The notes beneath the pieces were generated by a model, which was not told the origin of the DNA, searched no databases, and saw only the letters and a program-made list of their open reading frames with translations. A stretch of DNA of 64,000 nucleotides from Leifsonia sp. ALI-44-B (GTDB taxonomy: Bacteria; Actinomycetota; Actinomycetes; Actinomycetales; Microbacteriaceae): NCBI RefSeq assembly GCF_001984125.1, contig NZ_MTQL01000007.1, forward strand, positions 868,001 through 932,000. The letters run 5' to 3'. How positions within the stretch are numbered: position 1 is the first letter of the stretch; the number at the start of each line of letters is the position of its first letter. Positions 1 through 8,720 of this stretch are shown here, piece by piece. A program made the translations under genes and the position numbers.

Positions 1-1017
1 CGTGCCGCGGCGGACGACCGAGGTGGGCACGAGCGAGCCCTCGAGCGAGACTTCCTCACCGCGCAGCTGGGCGAGCAGCACCTCGGCGGCGCGCTGGCCC
101 ACCGCGGCGGCCGGCTGGTGCACGGTCGTGAGAGGCGGATGGCAGCGCAGCGCCCAGGCCGAATCGTCGAAACCGACGAGCGACACGTCGTCGGGAACGC
201 GGCGGCCCGAGACGCGCAGCGCCTCCAAGGCACCCGCGGCCACGGCATCCGATGCGGCGAACACACCGTCGATCGACGGGTCGCGGCCGAGCAAAACGCT
301 CATGCCCTCGAAACCGTCGTCGTAAGAGTAGAGGGGGACGTCGACCACGAGGGAGTCGTCGAAACGGTCGCCCAGGGCATCCCGAAAACCGGCGAGGCGG
401 TCAGAGCCCGAGTCGCGGTCGAGCGCCGCGGCGATCATGCCGATGCGACGACGGCCCCGGCCCACGAGTTCGGCCGTGACATCCGCCGCGGCCTTGCGGT
501 TGTCGATGCCGACGAAGGGCAGGGCGCGCAGATCGGGCGGGTGGCCGACGAATGTGGCGGGCAGACCCAGGCGCTCGATGACGCGCGTGATCGGGTCGTT
601 CTCGCGCGCCGACACCATGATGACGCCGTCGACGAAACCGCCCGAGAGGTAGCGCGTGATGCGGTCGGTGTCGCGCTCGGAATCGACGACCAGGCATACG
701 AGCTGATGGTCGGCCTCGCTCAGGGCCTCGTTGGCACCGAGCAGAATGTTGCCGATGTTGGGGTCGTCGACGAACAGGCTGTGCGGCTCGTGCACCACGA
801 AACCGACGGCCTGCGTGCGCTGCATGACCAGGTTGCGGGCCGCCGTGTTCGGCACGTAGCCGACCTTGGCGATCGCGGACTCGATGGCCTCGCGCGCCTC
901 TGCCGAGACATAGCGCTCGCCGTTGACCACGCGGCTGACCGTGCCGCGCGATACCCCCGCCTCGATGGCGACATCGTGAATCGTCGCGCGTTTGCGGCGA
1001 ATCGGCGGGGTGCTCAC
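1..1017 (-). CDS. LacI-family transcriptional regulator (C-terminus cut by window edge)
   Basis: Translating the minus strand from a GTG at 1017 gives an uninterrupted 339-codon frame that runs off the left edge. It begins with a classic LacI helix-turn-helix (TIHDVAIEAGVSRGTVSRVVNG, about residues 12-33, with the conserved TVSRVVNG core), then a hinge (YVPNTAARNL) and a periplasmic-binding-protein-like sensor domain with the family block GVFAASDAVAAGALEAL and the late motif DDVSLVGFDDS. Family members are about 340 residues, so only a few residues are missing. It lies 44 bases downstream of the GMC oxidoreductase gene on the same strand and may be co-transcribed with that operon. The ligand is unknown; a sugar is usual for the family. 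The start is chosen because the HTH begins about a dozen residues later and a GGGTGGAG Shine-Dalgarno-like stretch precedes it. Confidence 0.9.
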   Translation of the reverse strand, partial: MSTPPIRRKRATIHDVAIEAGVSRGTVSRVVNGERYVSAEAREAIESAIAKVGYVPNTAARNLVMQRTQAVGFVVHEPHSLFVDDPNIGNILLGANEALSEADHQLVCLVVDSERDTDRITRYLSGGFVDGVIMVSARENDPITRVIERLGLPATFVGHPPDLRALPFVGIDNRKAAADVTAELVGRGRRRIGMIAAALDRDSGSDRLAGFRDALGDRFDDSLVVDVPLYSYDDGFEGMSVLLGRDPSIDGVFAASDAVAAGALEALRVSGRRVPDDVSLVGFDDSAWALRCHPPLTTVHQPAAAVGQRAAEVLLAQLRGEEVSLEGSLVPTSVVRRGT

Positions 1018-1021
1018 GGCT

Positions 1022-1041
1022 CCACCCTAGCGCGGGGGTGG
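1022..1041 (-). promoter_or_regulatory. Small hairpin overlapping the LacI ribosome-binding site
   Basis: On the minus strand the arms CCACCC and GGGTGG flank an 8-base loop, and the right arm contains the purine stretch that would serve as the LacI gene's ribosome-binding site. It sits in the 44-base gap after the GMC oxidoreductase stop. It could lower LacI translation or simply be chance in GC-rich DNA; a role is only inferred. Confidence 0.25.
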
Positions 1042-1060
1042 AATCGCCTGGCCGACACGG

Positions 1061-2602
1061 TCAGCGCAGCATCCGATTGGCCGTGCGCAACGACAGAGCC
1101 ATATGGATGAGGCCGGGGTTGGCGCTGAGGGCGCTCGGGAACGTGGAGTTGTCCGAGATCCAGAGGTTCGGGATGTCGTGGCTGCGGCCGTTGGCGTCGA
1201 CGACACCCTCGGCGGGGTCGACGCTCATGCGGCACGTTCCGAGCGTGTGGGCCGTGCGGGCGAGAACCCGCGTGTCGAGGGCCCCGGCCGCCTCGAGGAT
1301 GCGGGTCATCGTCGCCGTGGCGTGCTTGTCGATCGCCTTCTCGTTGTCACCCGGCGTGAACGACACGATGGCGCGGGGAACACCCCAGTCATCCCGCTCA
1401 TCCGACAAAATGAGGCGGTTGTCCTCGGAGGGCAGGCACTCGGCGTTGATGCCGATACCCGCCGAATAACGGGAGGCATGCAACGCATCGACCAGCTCGT
1501 CGCCCCACAGACCGCCGCCGCGCACGAGCGAGGTGGCATAGGTGAGTGGCATGGCGCCGAGGCTCTGGATGAGGTAGCCACCCGCGAAGTCCGCGTCGGA
1601 CGGGCGCACGAAGTCCTCGCTGATCAGGGCGGACGGGTAGCCGCGATAGCCGCGAACCTGCTCCTCGAAACGGCCCCACACCTGCACCGCGCCGTGGGCC
1701 AGGAAGTTGCGCCCCACCTGCCCGCTCGAGTTGGCGAGGCCCGTGTTCAGCAGCAGCCGCGGGGTCTCGACACCGCCGCCCGCGAGCACGAGGGTGGCAC
1801 AACGCTGCCGGTGTTCGCGACCATCCTGGCGGTAGACGACGGCCGACACGCGGCCGAGTGCGTCGAGTTCGATGCCGTGCACCATGGCATCGGGCCGGAT
1901 CTCTGCGCCGTTCGCGACGGCGGCCGGCAGATAGGTGATGGCCGTCGTGGCCTTGGTGCCGTAGCGCTCACCCTGGTGGATCGACCCCAGGTTGTTGCTG
2001 GCGGCCCGGGCGCCGAAGTGCGGCTGGTCGCGCTCGCGGCTCAGGATGGCGGCGGGCGCATCGGTGGCGAGGATTCCGAGTCGCTCGCAGCCGATGGCGA
2101 CGAGATCGGCGGAGGCGTTGCGGTCGACGGGCGGCTCGAGATATTCGCGCTCGGCATCCCACGGGTAGGGCGTGGGGCCGGAGACGCCGATGACCCGTTC
2201 GACCTCGGCGAGATAACCGGTCAGTTCGGCGGGGTCGACGGGCCAGTCTTTGCCCTCACCCGTCTCGGTGTGCAGCGCCAGATCGCGCGGGTCGGGGCGC
2301 GGCGTGAAAGCGCCCCAGTGCAGGGTGCTGCCGCCGACGCCGAAACCGCTGTTGTTGGGGCCGAACGCCGTCGGGGTGTCGCCGCCGCTCAGGCGCTCCG
2401 ACATCCAGTTGATGCGGGGCGCCTCGACCTCGTCGTTGGTGTAGGCGTCGGGGTCGAAGTTGGGCCCGGCCTCCAGCGCCACGACGCGCAGGCCGCGCTC
2501 GGCCAGGCGGGCCAGCAGGGGTGCCCCGCCCGCGCCCGTGCCGACCACGACCACATCGACGACGTCGTCCTCGGCATACGTGCGCATGTCGGTGAGGTTC
2601 AT
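1061..2602 (-). CDS. GMC-family FAD oxidoreductase
   Basis: A 513-residue flavoprotein of the glucose-methanol-choline oxidoreductase family, which oxidises sugar or alcohol hydroxyls with FAD. The N-terminus shows the dinucleotide-binding motif GTGAGG at residues 21-26, followed by the ALEAGP ribose-binding strand. A GVGGSTLHWG motif follows near residue 120, and the C-terminus has HTLGTCRM with the active-site His, then NPG. No signal peptide is visible, so it probably acts in the cytoplasm. Its ATG overlaps the stop of the upstream fusion gene as ATGA, so the two are translationally coupled. A subunit-3-like domain sits in that partner, which points to a gluconate/fructose-dehydrogenase-like complex. 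No cytochrome c subunit is next to it. The frame stays open further upstream, but that stretch belongs to the neighbouring gene. The substrate is unknown. Confidence 0.9.
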   Translation of the reverse strand: MNLTDMRTYAEDDVVDVVVVGTGAGGAPLLARLAERGLRVVALEAGPNFDPDAYTNDEVEAPRINWMSERLSGGDTPTAFGPNNSGFGVGGSTLHWGAFTPRPDPRDLALHTETGEGKDWPVDPAELTGYLAEVERVIGVSGPTPYPWDAEREYLEPPVDRNASADLVAIGCERLGILATDAPAAILSRERDQPHFGARAASNNLGSIHQGERYGTKATTAITYLPAAVANGAEIRPDAMVHGIELDALGRVSAVVYRQDGREHRQRCATLVLAGGGVETPRLLLNTGLANSSGQVGRNFLAHGAVQVWGRFEEQVRGYRGYPSALISEDFVRPSDADFAGGYLIQSLGAMPLTYATSLVRGGGLWGDELVDALHASRYSAGIGINAECLPSEDNRLILSDERDDWGVPRAIVSFTPGDNEKAIDKHATATMTRILEAAGALDTRVLARTAHTLGTCRMSVDPAEGVVDANGRSHDIPNLWISDNSTFPSALSANPGLIHMALSLRTANRMLR

Positions 2603-4119
2603 GCGGCGTTCTCCGTATCGGGGGTTTCGGATGCATTCGAGGTGTTGGCCGAGCGGGATGGCGTCGCTGCGGCGTGCGGCGACCTTGAGGTGTCGGCGTC
2701 GGCGTCCGCGTCGGTGTCGGTGTCGGCGTTCCCGACCGCGCCCAGCTCGCCCAGGTCGGCGGGTTCCCACGGGTCGCGTCGGCCGGCCGCGAGGGCCACA
2801 TAGCCGGCGGGCCGGGCATGATCGCCACTCGTCGCGAAACCGTCGTAGCCGACGCGCGCGAGCGAGGCCGGATGTGCGAGCCACAGCCGCGTCAGATCGT
2901 TGCGCACGTCTTCGAACCAACGCCTGACGATGTCGCCCTCCCACGGGCCGCCGCTGATGCCGTCGCCGTCGATGATGCCGCGGATGAGATCATCCTGCTC
3001 GGCTGCGGCGTGCGGCCAGACATCGGCCAGGGCGCTGAGGCCCAAGCGGTAGGCAATGGGGTCGTCGGGCAGTTTCGCGGGGCGCCAGCCGTCGGTGCGG
3101 CCGTCCGCCAGGTCGCGGTCGATGCGCGCCGCGAGGTCGATGTGCCCGGTGCCATCCTGCGGCAACAGCCGGTCGGCGAGCGAGCGCAACGTGTCGAGTT
3201 GTCGCGGCGTGAGGGCGCGCGGCCGGTAGTCGGGGTCGTCCGCGAGCATGCGGCGCGCGAGCAGTCCGCGGGCTTCGCGGCCCGTGCGGCCCGACGCGAT
3301 CACGAGACCCCAGTCGCGAGGAACCGTCGGGGATGCCGCGGCTACTTCCTCCCAGAGGCGCACCACTTCGGCCGCCACCTCGGTGGGCCGTTCGTAGGGC
3401 AGCAGGTGTCCGGTCCCGGGCAGCGACACGAACCGTGCCCGCGGGTAGACGTGTGCGACGAGGCGCGACTGCGCGAGCGAACCCAGGTCGTCGTCATCCT
3501 CGCCGCCCAGCACGGTCACGGGCAGGTCGAGCGTGCCGACCTCGGCCGAGACGTCTTCGTGGCTGCCCTCGTCGAGCCAGCGGCGCCAGGACAGGGCGGA
3601 TGTCTGGCGCACCTGTTCGATGGCCCGGTCCTCGTCAACGCCCGACAAACCGGTCGCCACATTCTGCGCAACGAACTCGCGGGCAGCGGCCTCGTCGAGC
3701 GGGCCGTCGGCCGCCCACGCGAGCATCTCGGCGCGCTTGTCGTCGTCCATCGGTTCGGGCGTCGGAGGCGACGGTGCGAGCAGCACGGCGCCGGCGAGCC
3801 CGAAGACCTCGGCGCGGCCGTCGAGGGCACGGGCCGCCACGAGGGCCGCGATCTTGCCGCCCATGCTGTGGGCGACGAGCATCCAGGGCCCGCCGTCGAT
3901 CTCTGCCTCGATGGTCGCCACCGCGGCGTCGACCTGGGCAGCAACAGATCCGTCGGCCGCGTCGGCAGCCGAGCCCTGGCCGGGCAGGTCGATCCCGACG
4001 ACGCGGAAACGGTCGCCGAGCACCGCGGCCAGGGGTGCAGCAGCGGCCGCGCTGAAACCCAGGCCGGGAAGGAAGAAGACGGTGCAGTCGTGGTCGAGGT
4101 CGTTCGCGCCCGCGGTCAC
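2599..4119 (-). CDS. Fusion: alpha/beta-hydrolase + gluconate 2-dehydrogenase subunit 3-like domain
   Basis: A 506-residue two-domain protein. Residues 1-270 are an alpha/beta-hydrolase fold: the nucleophile elbow AHSMGG places Ser85, a late PGTGHLLPYERP supplies His238, and an acidic cluster near 208-211 could give the acid. Residues about 300-450 (ALTPRQLDTLRSLADRLLPQ onward, then AYRLGLSALADVW) resemble gluconate 2-dehydrogenase subunit 3, the small subunit that normally escorts a GMC flavoprotein. The tail from 464 is a low-complexity Thr/Asp/Ala stretch encoded by GAC/GCC repeats. Subunit 3 normally carries a Tat signal; none is present here, so the hydrolase replaces the usual export leader. 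It starts with GTG overlapping the SDR stop (GTGA), and its own stop overlaps the GMC start. Joint action on an ester or lactone linked to sugar oxidation is inference. Confidence 0.8.
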   Translation of the reverse strand: MTAGANDLDHDCTVFFLPGLGFSAAAAAPLAAVLGDRFRVVGIDLPGQGSAADAADGSVAAQVDAAVATIEAEIDGGPWMLVAHSMGGKIAALVAARALDGRAEVFGLAGAVLLAPSPPTPEPMDDDKRAEMLAWAADGPLDEAAAREFVAQNVATGLSGVDEDRAIEQVRQTSALSWRRWLDEGSHEDVSAEVGTLDLPVTVLGGEDDDDLGSLAQSRLVAHVYPRARFVSLPGTGHLLPYERPTEVAAEVVRLWEEVAAASPTVPRDWGLVIASGRTGREARGLLARRMLADDPDYRPRALTPRQLDTLRSLADRLLPQDGTGHIDLAARIDRDLADGRTDGWRPAKLPDDPIAYRLGLSALADVWPHAAAEQDDLIRGIIDGDGISGGPWEGDIVRRWFEDVRNDLTRLWLAHPASLARVGYDGFATSGDHARPAGYVALAAGRRDPWEPADLGELGAVGNADTDTDADADADTSRSPHAAATPSRSANTSNASETPDTENAA

Positions 4120-5015
4120 GGAGTGACCATGCCGCCGTTGACGTTCAGCGTCTCACCCGAGACGTAGCTCGACTCGGCCGAGGCCAGGAACACGTAGGCG
4201 GGCGCGAGCTCGGCCGGCTGGCCGGAACGCTGGTAGGTGCTCTCGTCGTCGAACGCCTTCATCTGCTCGTCCGACACGCCACCCGATACCTGCAGAGCGG
4301 TCCAGACGGGCCCGGGGGCAACGACGTTCACGCGGATGCCGCGCGGCGCGAGCTGCTGCGACAGACCCTTCGAGAAGTTGTTGATGGCGGCCTTGGTGGC
4401 CGCGTAGTCGAGACGGTCGGGCGCGGGCTTGTAGGCCTCGAGCGATGCCGTGTTGACGATGCTGGCACCCGCCGGCAGGTGGGGGAGTGCCGCCTTGGTG
4501 AGCCAGAAGTTGGCGAACACATTGGTGCGGAACGTCTGCTCGAACTGCTCGTCGCTCAGGTCTTCGAGCCGGTCGACGGCCACCTGCTTGCCGGCATTGT
4601 TGACGAGGATGTCGAGGCCACCGAGCACGCTCACGGTCTCGTCGATAATGGCCCGGCAGCGGGCGGGGTCGCTGATGTCGGCGGCGATCGCGTGACCGGT
4701 CTGGCCGGCCTCCTTGATCAGGCCGAGGATGTGGTCGGCGTCTTCCTGTTCGGCGGGCAGGTGCACGATCACGACATCCGCCCCCTCGCGCGCGAAGGCG
4801 ATCGCAACCGCGCCGCCGATGCCCGAGTCGCCGCCCGTGATGAGCGCTTTGCGACCCGCGAGGCGGCCGCTGCCGCGATAGGTTTTCTCGCCCAGATCGG
4901 GCACGGGCGTCATCTGCGCCTGCACGCCGGGCTCGGGCTGGTGCTGCACCGGCGGCTCGACGCGGCCGTATCGTTCGACGGGGTTTCCGAAGGTGTACTG
5001 ATCGCCAGAAGTCAT
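4116..5015 (-). CDS. SDR-family oxidoreductase, general-stress type (YghA/YhdF-like)
   Basis: A 299-residue short-chain dehydrogenase with the long N-terminal extension (about 50 residues, rich in Pro/Gln) typical of the YghA/YhdF stress subgroup. The cofactor motif TGGDSGIG is at 60-67, NNAG at 139-142, and the catalytic Ser191, Tyr204 and Lys208 are in TASLEA and YAATK. The C-terminus ends in the usual SGETLNVNGG. It is first in a three-gene operon with four-base overlaps to the hydrolase fusion and GMC oxidoreductase. Upstream it faces a SulP transporter gene. The purine stretch before the ATG is short (GAAGGT), and a TAGTGT at 5022-5027 could be a -10 placed for a very short leader. The substrate is not predictable from sequence. 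Confidence 0.9.
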   Translation of the reverse strand: MTSGDQYTFGNPVERYGRVEPPVQHQPEPGVQAQMTPVPDLGEKTYRGSGRLAGRKALITGGDSGIGGAVAIAFAREGADVVIVHLPAEQEDADHILGLIKEAGQTGHAIAADISDPARCRAIIDETVSVLGGLDILVNNAGKQVAVDRLEDLSDEQFEQTFRTNVFANFWLTKAALPHLPAGASIVNTASLEAYKPAPDRLDYAATKAAINNFSKGLSQQLAPRGIRVNVVAPGPVWTALQVSGGVSDEQMKAFDDESTYQRSGQPAELAPAYVFLASAESSYVSGETLNVNGGMVTP

Positions 5016-5236
5016 ACCTTCACACTAGGTTTCGTCGCCGGGCTGTGCCGGGCCTTGCGCTTCGCCCCGGCGAGTATTAGCGCCCGCGTAGAGTGGGGAT
5101 GTCGTCACCACCTCTTCGACGACCCTCTTCTTTCCCCACCGCATCGGCCGCCAACGGCCCGGTGGGCCGCGCAATGGGGCGCCCCGACACGTTAACAACG
5201 GCCCCTCGCGAGGTGCCCCAGCATGAAGGAGCCGCT
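5016..5236. promoter_or_regulatory. Divergent intergenic region between SDR operon and SulP gene
   Basis: About 220 bases with no convincing gene. A TAGTGT on the minus strand (5022-5027) and a TAGAGT on the plus strand (5089-5094) are possible -10 boxes; good -35 boxes are not obvious. If the latter is used, the SulP mRNA has a leader of roughly 135 bases containing GC-rich dyads such as CCTCGCGAGG. Confidence 0.3.
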
Positions 5237-6775
5237 ATGGCTATCACCCAGAAAAAGTCCCCGTCAGACGCCAATCGCTATCGGCCCGAGCCGTCCGTGC
5301 TCACGGCCTTGAAGACGCCCCGCATCCTGACCCGCGAGGTGCTCGCCGGCCTCGTCGTCGCGCTGGCTCTCATCCCCGAGGCGATCTCGTTCTCGATCAT
5401 CGCGGGCGTCGACCCGCGCGTCGGGCTCTTCTCCTCGTTCGTCATGGCGGTTTCTATCGCGTTCCTCGGCGGACGCCCCGCCATGATCACGGCGGCCACA
5501 GGTGCCGTCGCGCTCGTCATCGCGCCCGTCGCCCGCGACTACGGCATGGACTACTTCATCGCCACCGTCATCCTGGCCGGCATCTTCCAGGTGCTGCTCG
5601 CCGTGCTCGGTGTGGCCAAGCTCATGCGCTTCATCCCGCGCAGCGTCATGGTCGGCTTCGTCAACGCGCTAGCCATCCTCATCTTCACGGCGCAGGTGCC
5701 GCACCTCATCGGCGTGCCGTGGCTCGTCTACCCGCTCGTGGCGATCGGCCTCGTCATCCTGGTGTTCCTGCCGCGCCTGACCAAGGTGGTGCCCGCCCCG
5801 CTCGTCGCGATCGTGCTGCTCACGGTGGCCACGGTCGTCACCGCGCTCAACGTTCCGACCGTCGGCGACCAGGGCGAGTTGCCGCGCAGCCTGCCGTCGC
5901 TCTTCATCCCCAACGTGCCCCTCACGGGCGAGACGTTCGCGATCATCGCGCCCTACGCGCTCGCCATGGCCCTCGTCGGTCTGCTCGAGTCGCTCATGAC
6001 CGCCAAGCTCGTGGATGACGTGACCGACACGCACTCCCGCAAGACCCGCGAGGCCTGGGGTCAGGGTGTGTCGAACATGCTGTCGGGCGTCTTCGGCGGC
6101 ATGGGCGGCTGCGCCATGATCGGCCAGACCATGATCAACGTGAAGGCGTCGGGCGCCCGCACGCGCATCTCGACGTTCCTCGCGGGCGTGTTCCTGCTCA
6201 TCCTCGTCGTCGTGTTCGGCGACATTGTGGCCGTCATCCCGATGGCCGCGCTCGTGGCCGTCATGATCATGGTGTCGGTGGGCACGTTCGACTGGCACAG
6301 CATCAAGCCGTCCACGCTGAAGGCCCTGCCCAAGAGTGAGACGCTCGTCATGGTGGTGACGGTGGCCGTCGTCGTCATCACGCACAACCTGGCCATCGGC
6401 GTCATCGTGGGCGTGCTGGCGGCTATGGTGTTGTTCGCGCGGCGGGTGGCTCACTTCGCAACCGTGACGCGCGACATCCGCGAGGTCGATTCGGATGCGG
6501 GCAGCGAGGCCACGGCCTACTACCGCGTCGAGGGTGAGCTCTTCTTCGCCTCGAGCAACGACCTCACGACCCAGTTCGAGTACGCCGACGACCCCGAGCG
6601 CGTGATCATCGACATGTCGGGATCGCACATCTGGGATGCCTCGACCGTCGCCGCGCTCGACGCCATCATCAGCAAATATGAGCGCCACGGCAAAACGGCG
6701 ACCATCGCGGGCCTCAACGACGCGAGCACCTCGCTGCGCACGCGCCTGGCGGGCAACCTCGGCGGCGGTCACTAG
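5237..6775 (+). CDS. SulP-family anion transporter with STAS domain
   Basis: A 512-residue inner-membrane carrier of the SulP/SLC26 family. These move sulfate, bicarbonate or dicarboxylates, usually with protons or sodium. About ten to twelve hydrophobic segments span residues 30-400, including the early block ALIPEAISFSIIAGVDPRVG characteristic of the first helices. A cytoplasmic STAS domain follows from about 425 (YYRVEGELFFAS, then VIIDMSGSHIWDAS where the conserved serine-containing loop lies). The length is normal for the short bacterial SulP form. The start at 5237 is chosen because AAGGAG lies five bases upstream; the frame stays open further 5' but that part has no family similarity. 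It stands alone between the SDR operon and the sugar locus. The substrate ion cannot be told from sequence. Confidence 0.93.
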   Translation: MAITQKKSPSDANRYRPEPSVLTALKTPRILTREVLAGLVVALALIPEAISFSIIAGVDPRVGLFSSFVMAVSIAFLGGRPAMITAATGAVALVIAPVARDYGMDYFIATVILAGIFQVLLAVLGVAKLMRFIPRSVMVGFVNALAILIFTAQVPHLIGVPWLVYPLVAIGLVILVFLPRLTKVVPAPLVAIVLLTVATVVTALNVPTVGDQGELPRSLPSLFIPNVPLTGETFAIIAPYALAMALVGLLESLMTAKLVDDVTDTHSRKTREAWGQGVSNMLSGVFGGMGGCAMIGQTMINVKASGARTRISTFLAGVFLLILVVVFGDIVAVIPMAALVAVMIMVSVGTFDWHSIKPSTLKALPKSETLVMVVTVAVVVITHNLAIGVIVGVLAAMVLFARRVAHFATVTRDIREVDSDAGSEATAYYRVEGELFFASSNDLTTQFEYADDPERVIIDMSGSHIWDASTVAALDAIISKYERHGKTATIAGLNDASTSLRTRLAGNLGGGH

Positions 6776-6949
6776 CCGGCCGGTCCGACGCCCCGACGGC
6801 TTGCGTGTCGGCCTCTGCCCGCCGGTCAGCCCGAGCTCGGCCCGGCCGCCCCGGCACAACCGTCTAACTGCCAGGCGGCGCGCTGCCCCGGCGGCAGGGT
6901 CCCGATCGAGGCTCCGGCCGGGCAATGAAGATTACCTCCGCGGGTTGCT

Positions 6950-6977
6950 TTGCTCCGGGTATTCGAGCGGTTAGAGT
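6950..6977 (+). promoter_or_regulatory. Putative promoter of the FAD oxidoreductase-ABC transporter operon
   Basis: TTGCTC at 6950-6955 and TAGAGT at 6972-6977 are separated by 16 bases, an acceptable sigma-70-type arrangement for an actinobacterium. It lies about 60 bases upstream of the first gene of the sugar locus, in an otherwise gene-free gap of 262 bases. Confidence 0.35.
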
Positions 6978-7005
6978 CGCACAGGACCGACCCCGATCGG
7001 CTCAC

Positions 7006-7017
7006 AATACGAATTAC
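7006..7017 (+). promoter_or_regulatory. Possible LacI operator copy (AATACGAATTAC)
   Basis: This 12-mer matches 10 of 12 positions of the perfect dyad at 17706-17719 (core AATACCTATTAC) beside the LacI gene at the other end of the same locus. It lies between the putative promoter and the ribosome-binding site of the first operon gene, where a repressor would act. With two mismatches it could also be chance. Confidence 0.3.
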
Positions 7018-7037
7018 CTGCGAAGGGGCAGTGAAAT

Positions 7038-8702
7038 ATGGCGACCAGCCTCACGATCACCACAGATGTCGTGATCATCGGCGGCGGACTCGGCGGCGTG
7101 GCCGCGGCCCTGGCCGTCGTGCGCTCCGGTCGCCGCGCCGTTCTCACCGACGAGTTCGCGTGGCTCGGAGGCCAGCTCACCTCGCAGGCCGTTCCGCCCG
7201 ACGAGCACAAATGGGTCGAGCAGTTCGGTGTGACGGCGTCCTATCGAGCTCTCCGTGACGGCATCCGCGATTACTACCGCGACAACTATCCGCTCACGGC
7301 CGAGGCCCGCCTCAACCCACGCCTCAACCCCGGCGCCGGCCTCGTGAGCAAGCTATGCCACGAACCGCGCGTCGCGGCCGCGGTCATCGAGCGGATGCTC
7401 GCACCCCACCGTTCGAGCGGCCGGCTCGTCGTGCTGCAGCCCTACGTGGCGACCGCCGCCGAGCACCACGACGGAACCGTCACGAGCGTCACCGTGACCC
7501 GGGTCGGCTCGCACGCCGACGGCACGAGCACCGGCACACCCACCACCGCCACCGGCACAGGCGCCGCCGACACCATCACGATCGAAGCCCCCTACATCCT
7601 CGACGCCACCGAGACGGGCGAACTCCTGCCCCTCACGGGCACCGACTACGTCACGGGAGCCGAGGCCCGCTCGGAGACTCACGAGCCGAGCGCCCCCGCA
7701 TCCGCCCAACCCGACAATGTGCAGGCCATCACGTGGTGCTTCGCCTTCGACCACACCGACGACGACAACACTATCGAGCGCCCGGTCGACTACGACTTCT
7801 GGCGCAGCTACGAACCGCCGTTCTGGGGCGACCGCCTGCTCTCGTTCACGGCGCCGAACCCGCGCACGCTCACGCCCGAAAAGCGCACCATGGTCGTGAA
7901 CCCGCCGCTCGTCGACGGCCGCGACTCCGACCAGAGCCTCTCGGGCGGCGACACCGACCTGTGGATGTTCCGCCGCATCCTGGCCCGCTCGAACTTCACG
8001 CCCGGCGCCTACGACAGCGACATCGTGGTGGCCAACTGGCCCATGCTCGACTACCTCGAGGCGTCCATCCTCGACAACGCGGATGCCGCCACCCACCTCG
8101 AGGCCGCCCGCCAGCTCTCGCTCTCCTACTTCTATTGGTTGCAGACCGAGGCGCCTCGCCCCGACGGCGGAGCCGGCTGGCCCGGGCTGCGGCTGCGCGG
8201 CGACGTGCTCGGCACCGCCGACGGTCTCGCCCAGGCGCCCTACATCCGCGAATCGCGCCGCATCCGGGCGCTCACGACCATCGTCGAGCAAGACATCTCG
8301 GTGTCGAGCCGCGGCACGGCCGGCCCCGCGACGTTCGACAAGTCGGTGGGCGTCGGCATGTACCGCATCGACCTGCACCCCTCGACGGGCGGCGACAACT
8401 ACATCGACGTCGAGTGCAGCCCGTTCGAGATTCCGTTGGGCGCGCTCATCCCCTCGTCGACGTCGAACCTGATCGCGGCGTCGAAGAACATCGGCACCAC
8501 GCACATCACGAACGGCGCCTACCGGCTACACCCCGTCGAGTGGAACATCGGCGAATCCGCCGGCCACCTGGCGGTGTTCTGCCTCGACGCCGGCACCACG
8601 CCCCGCGCCGTGCACGACGACGACCACCTGACGTCCGACTTCCAGGAGCACCTCCAGGCGGCCGGTATCGAGATCCACTGGCCCGAGATCCTGGGCTACT
8701 AG
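7038..8702 (+). CDS. FAD-dependent oxidoreductase of a sugar-utilisation locus
   Basis: A 554-residue flavoprotein of the FAD_oxidored type often found in bacterial polysaccharide loci. The N-terminal Rossmann motif GGGLGG is at residues 15-20, followed by LTDEFAWLGGQLTSQAV; the GGQLTSQ block is typical of this group. No signal peptide is seen, so it should be cytoplasmic. A short low-complexity Thr/Gly stretch lies near residues 155-175 and probably forms a surface loop. It is the first gene of a five-gene plus-strand operon (SBP, two permeases, acetyl esterase follow) and starts 10 bases after GAAGGGG. The exact reaction is unknown; oxidation of an imported sugar or sugar acid fits the neighbourhood. 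Confidence 0.85.
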   Translation: MATSLTITTDVVIIGGGLGGVAAALAVVRSGRRAVLTDEFAWLGGQLTSQAVPPDEHKWVEQFGVTASYRALRDGIRDYYRDNYPLTAEARLNPRLNPGAGLVSKLCHEPRVAAAVIERMLAPHRSSGRLVVLQPYVATAAEHHDGTVTSVTVTRVGSHADGTSTGTPTTATGTGAADTITIEAPYILDATETGELLPLTGTDYVTGAEARSETHEPSAPASAQPDNVQAITWCFAFDHTDDDNTIERPVDYDFWRSYEPPFWGDRLLSFTAPNPRTLTPEKRTMVVNPPLVDGRDSDQSLSGGDTDLWMFRRILARSNFTPGAYDSDIVVANWPMLDYLEASILDNADAATHLEAARQLSLSYFYWLQTEAPRPDGGAGWPGLRLRGDVLGTADGLAQAPYIRESRRIRALTTIVEQDISVSSRGTAGPATFDKSVGVGMYRIDLHPSTGGDNYIDVECSPFEIPLGALIPSSTSNLIAASKNIGTTHITNGAYRLHPVEWNIGESAGHLAVFCLDAGTTPRAVHDDDHLTSDFQEHLQAAGIEIHWPEILGY

Positions 8703-8720
8703 CGAGAAATGAGAGAGGCA

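Noticed and set aside
2660-2735. Repeat-rich stretch that resembles a minisatellite
   Set aside because: It is codon-level GAC/GCC repetition encoding the Thr/Asp/Ala tail of the fusion protein, not a regular tandem array.
2603-2944. 114-residue N-terminal extension of the GMC oxidoreductase
   Set aside because: It lies inside the fusion gene and is Arg-rich without family similarity; the ATGA overlap at 2602 is the natural start.
5093-5236. 48-residue extension of the SulP protein
   Set aside because: It has no membrane-protein character, and AAGGAG precedes the inner ATG at 5237.
8709-8720. Earlier ATG for the sugar-binding lipoprotein
   Set aside because: Adds four charged residues ahead of a normal lipoprotein signal; the second ATG has better spacing to GAGAG.
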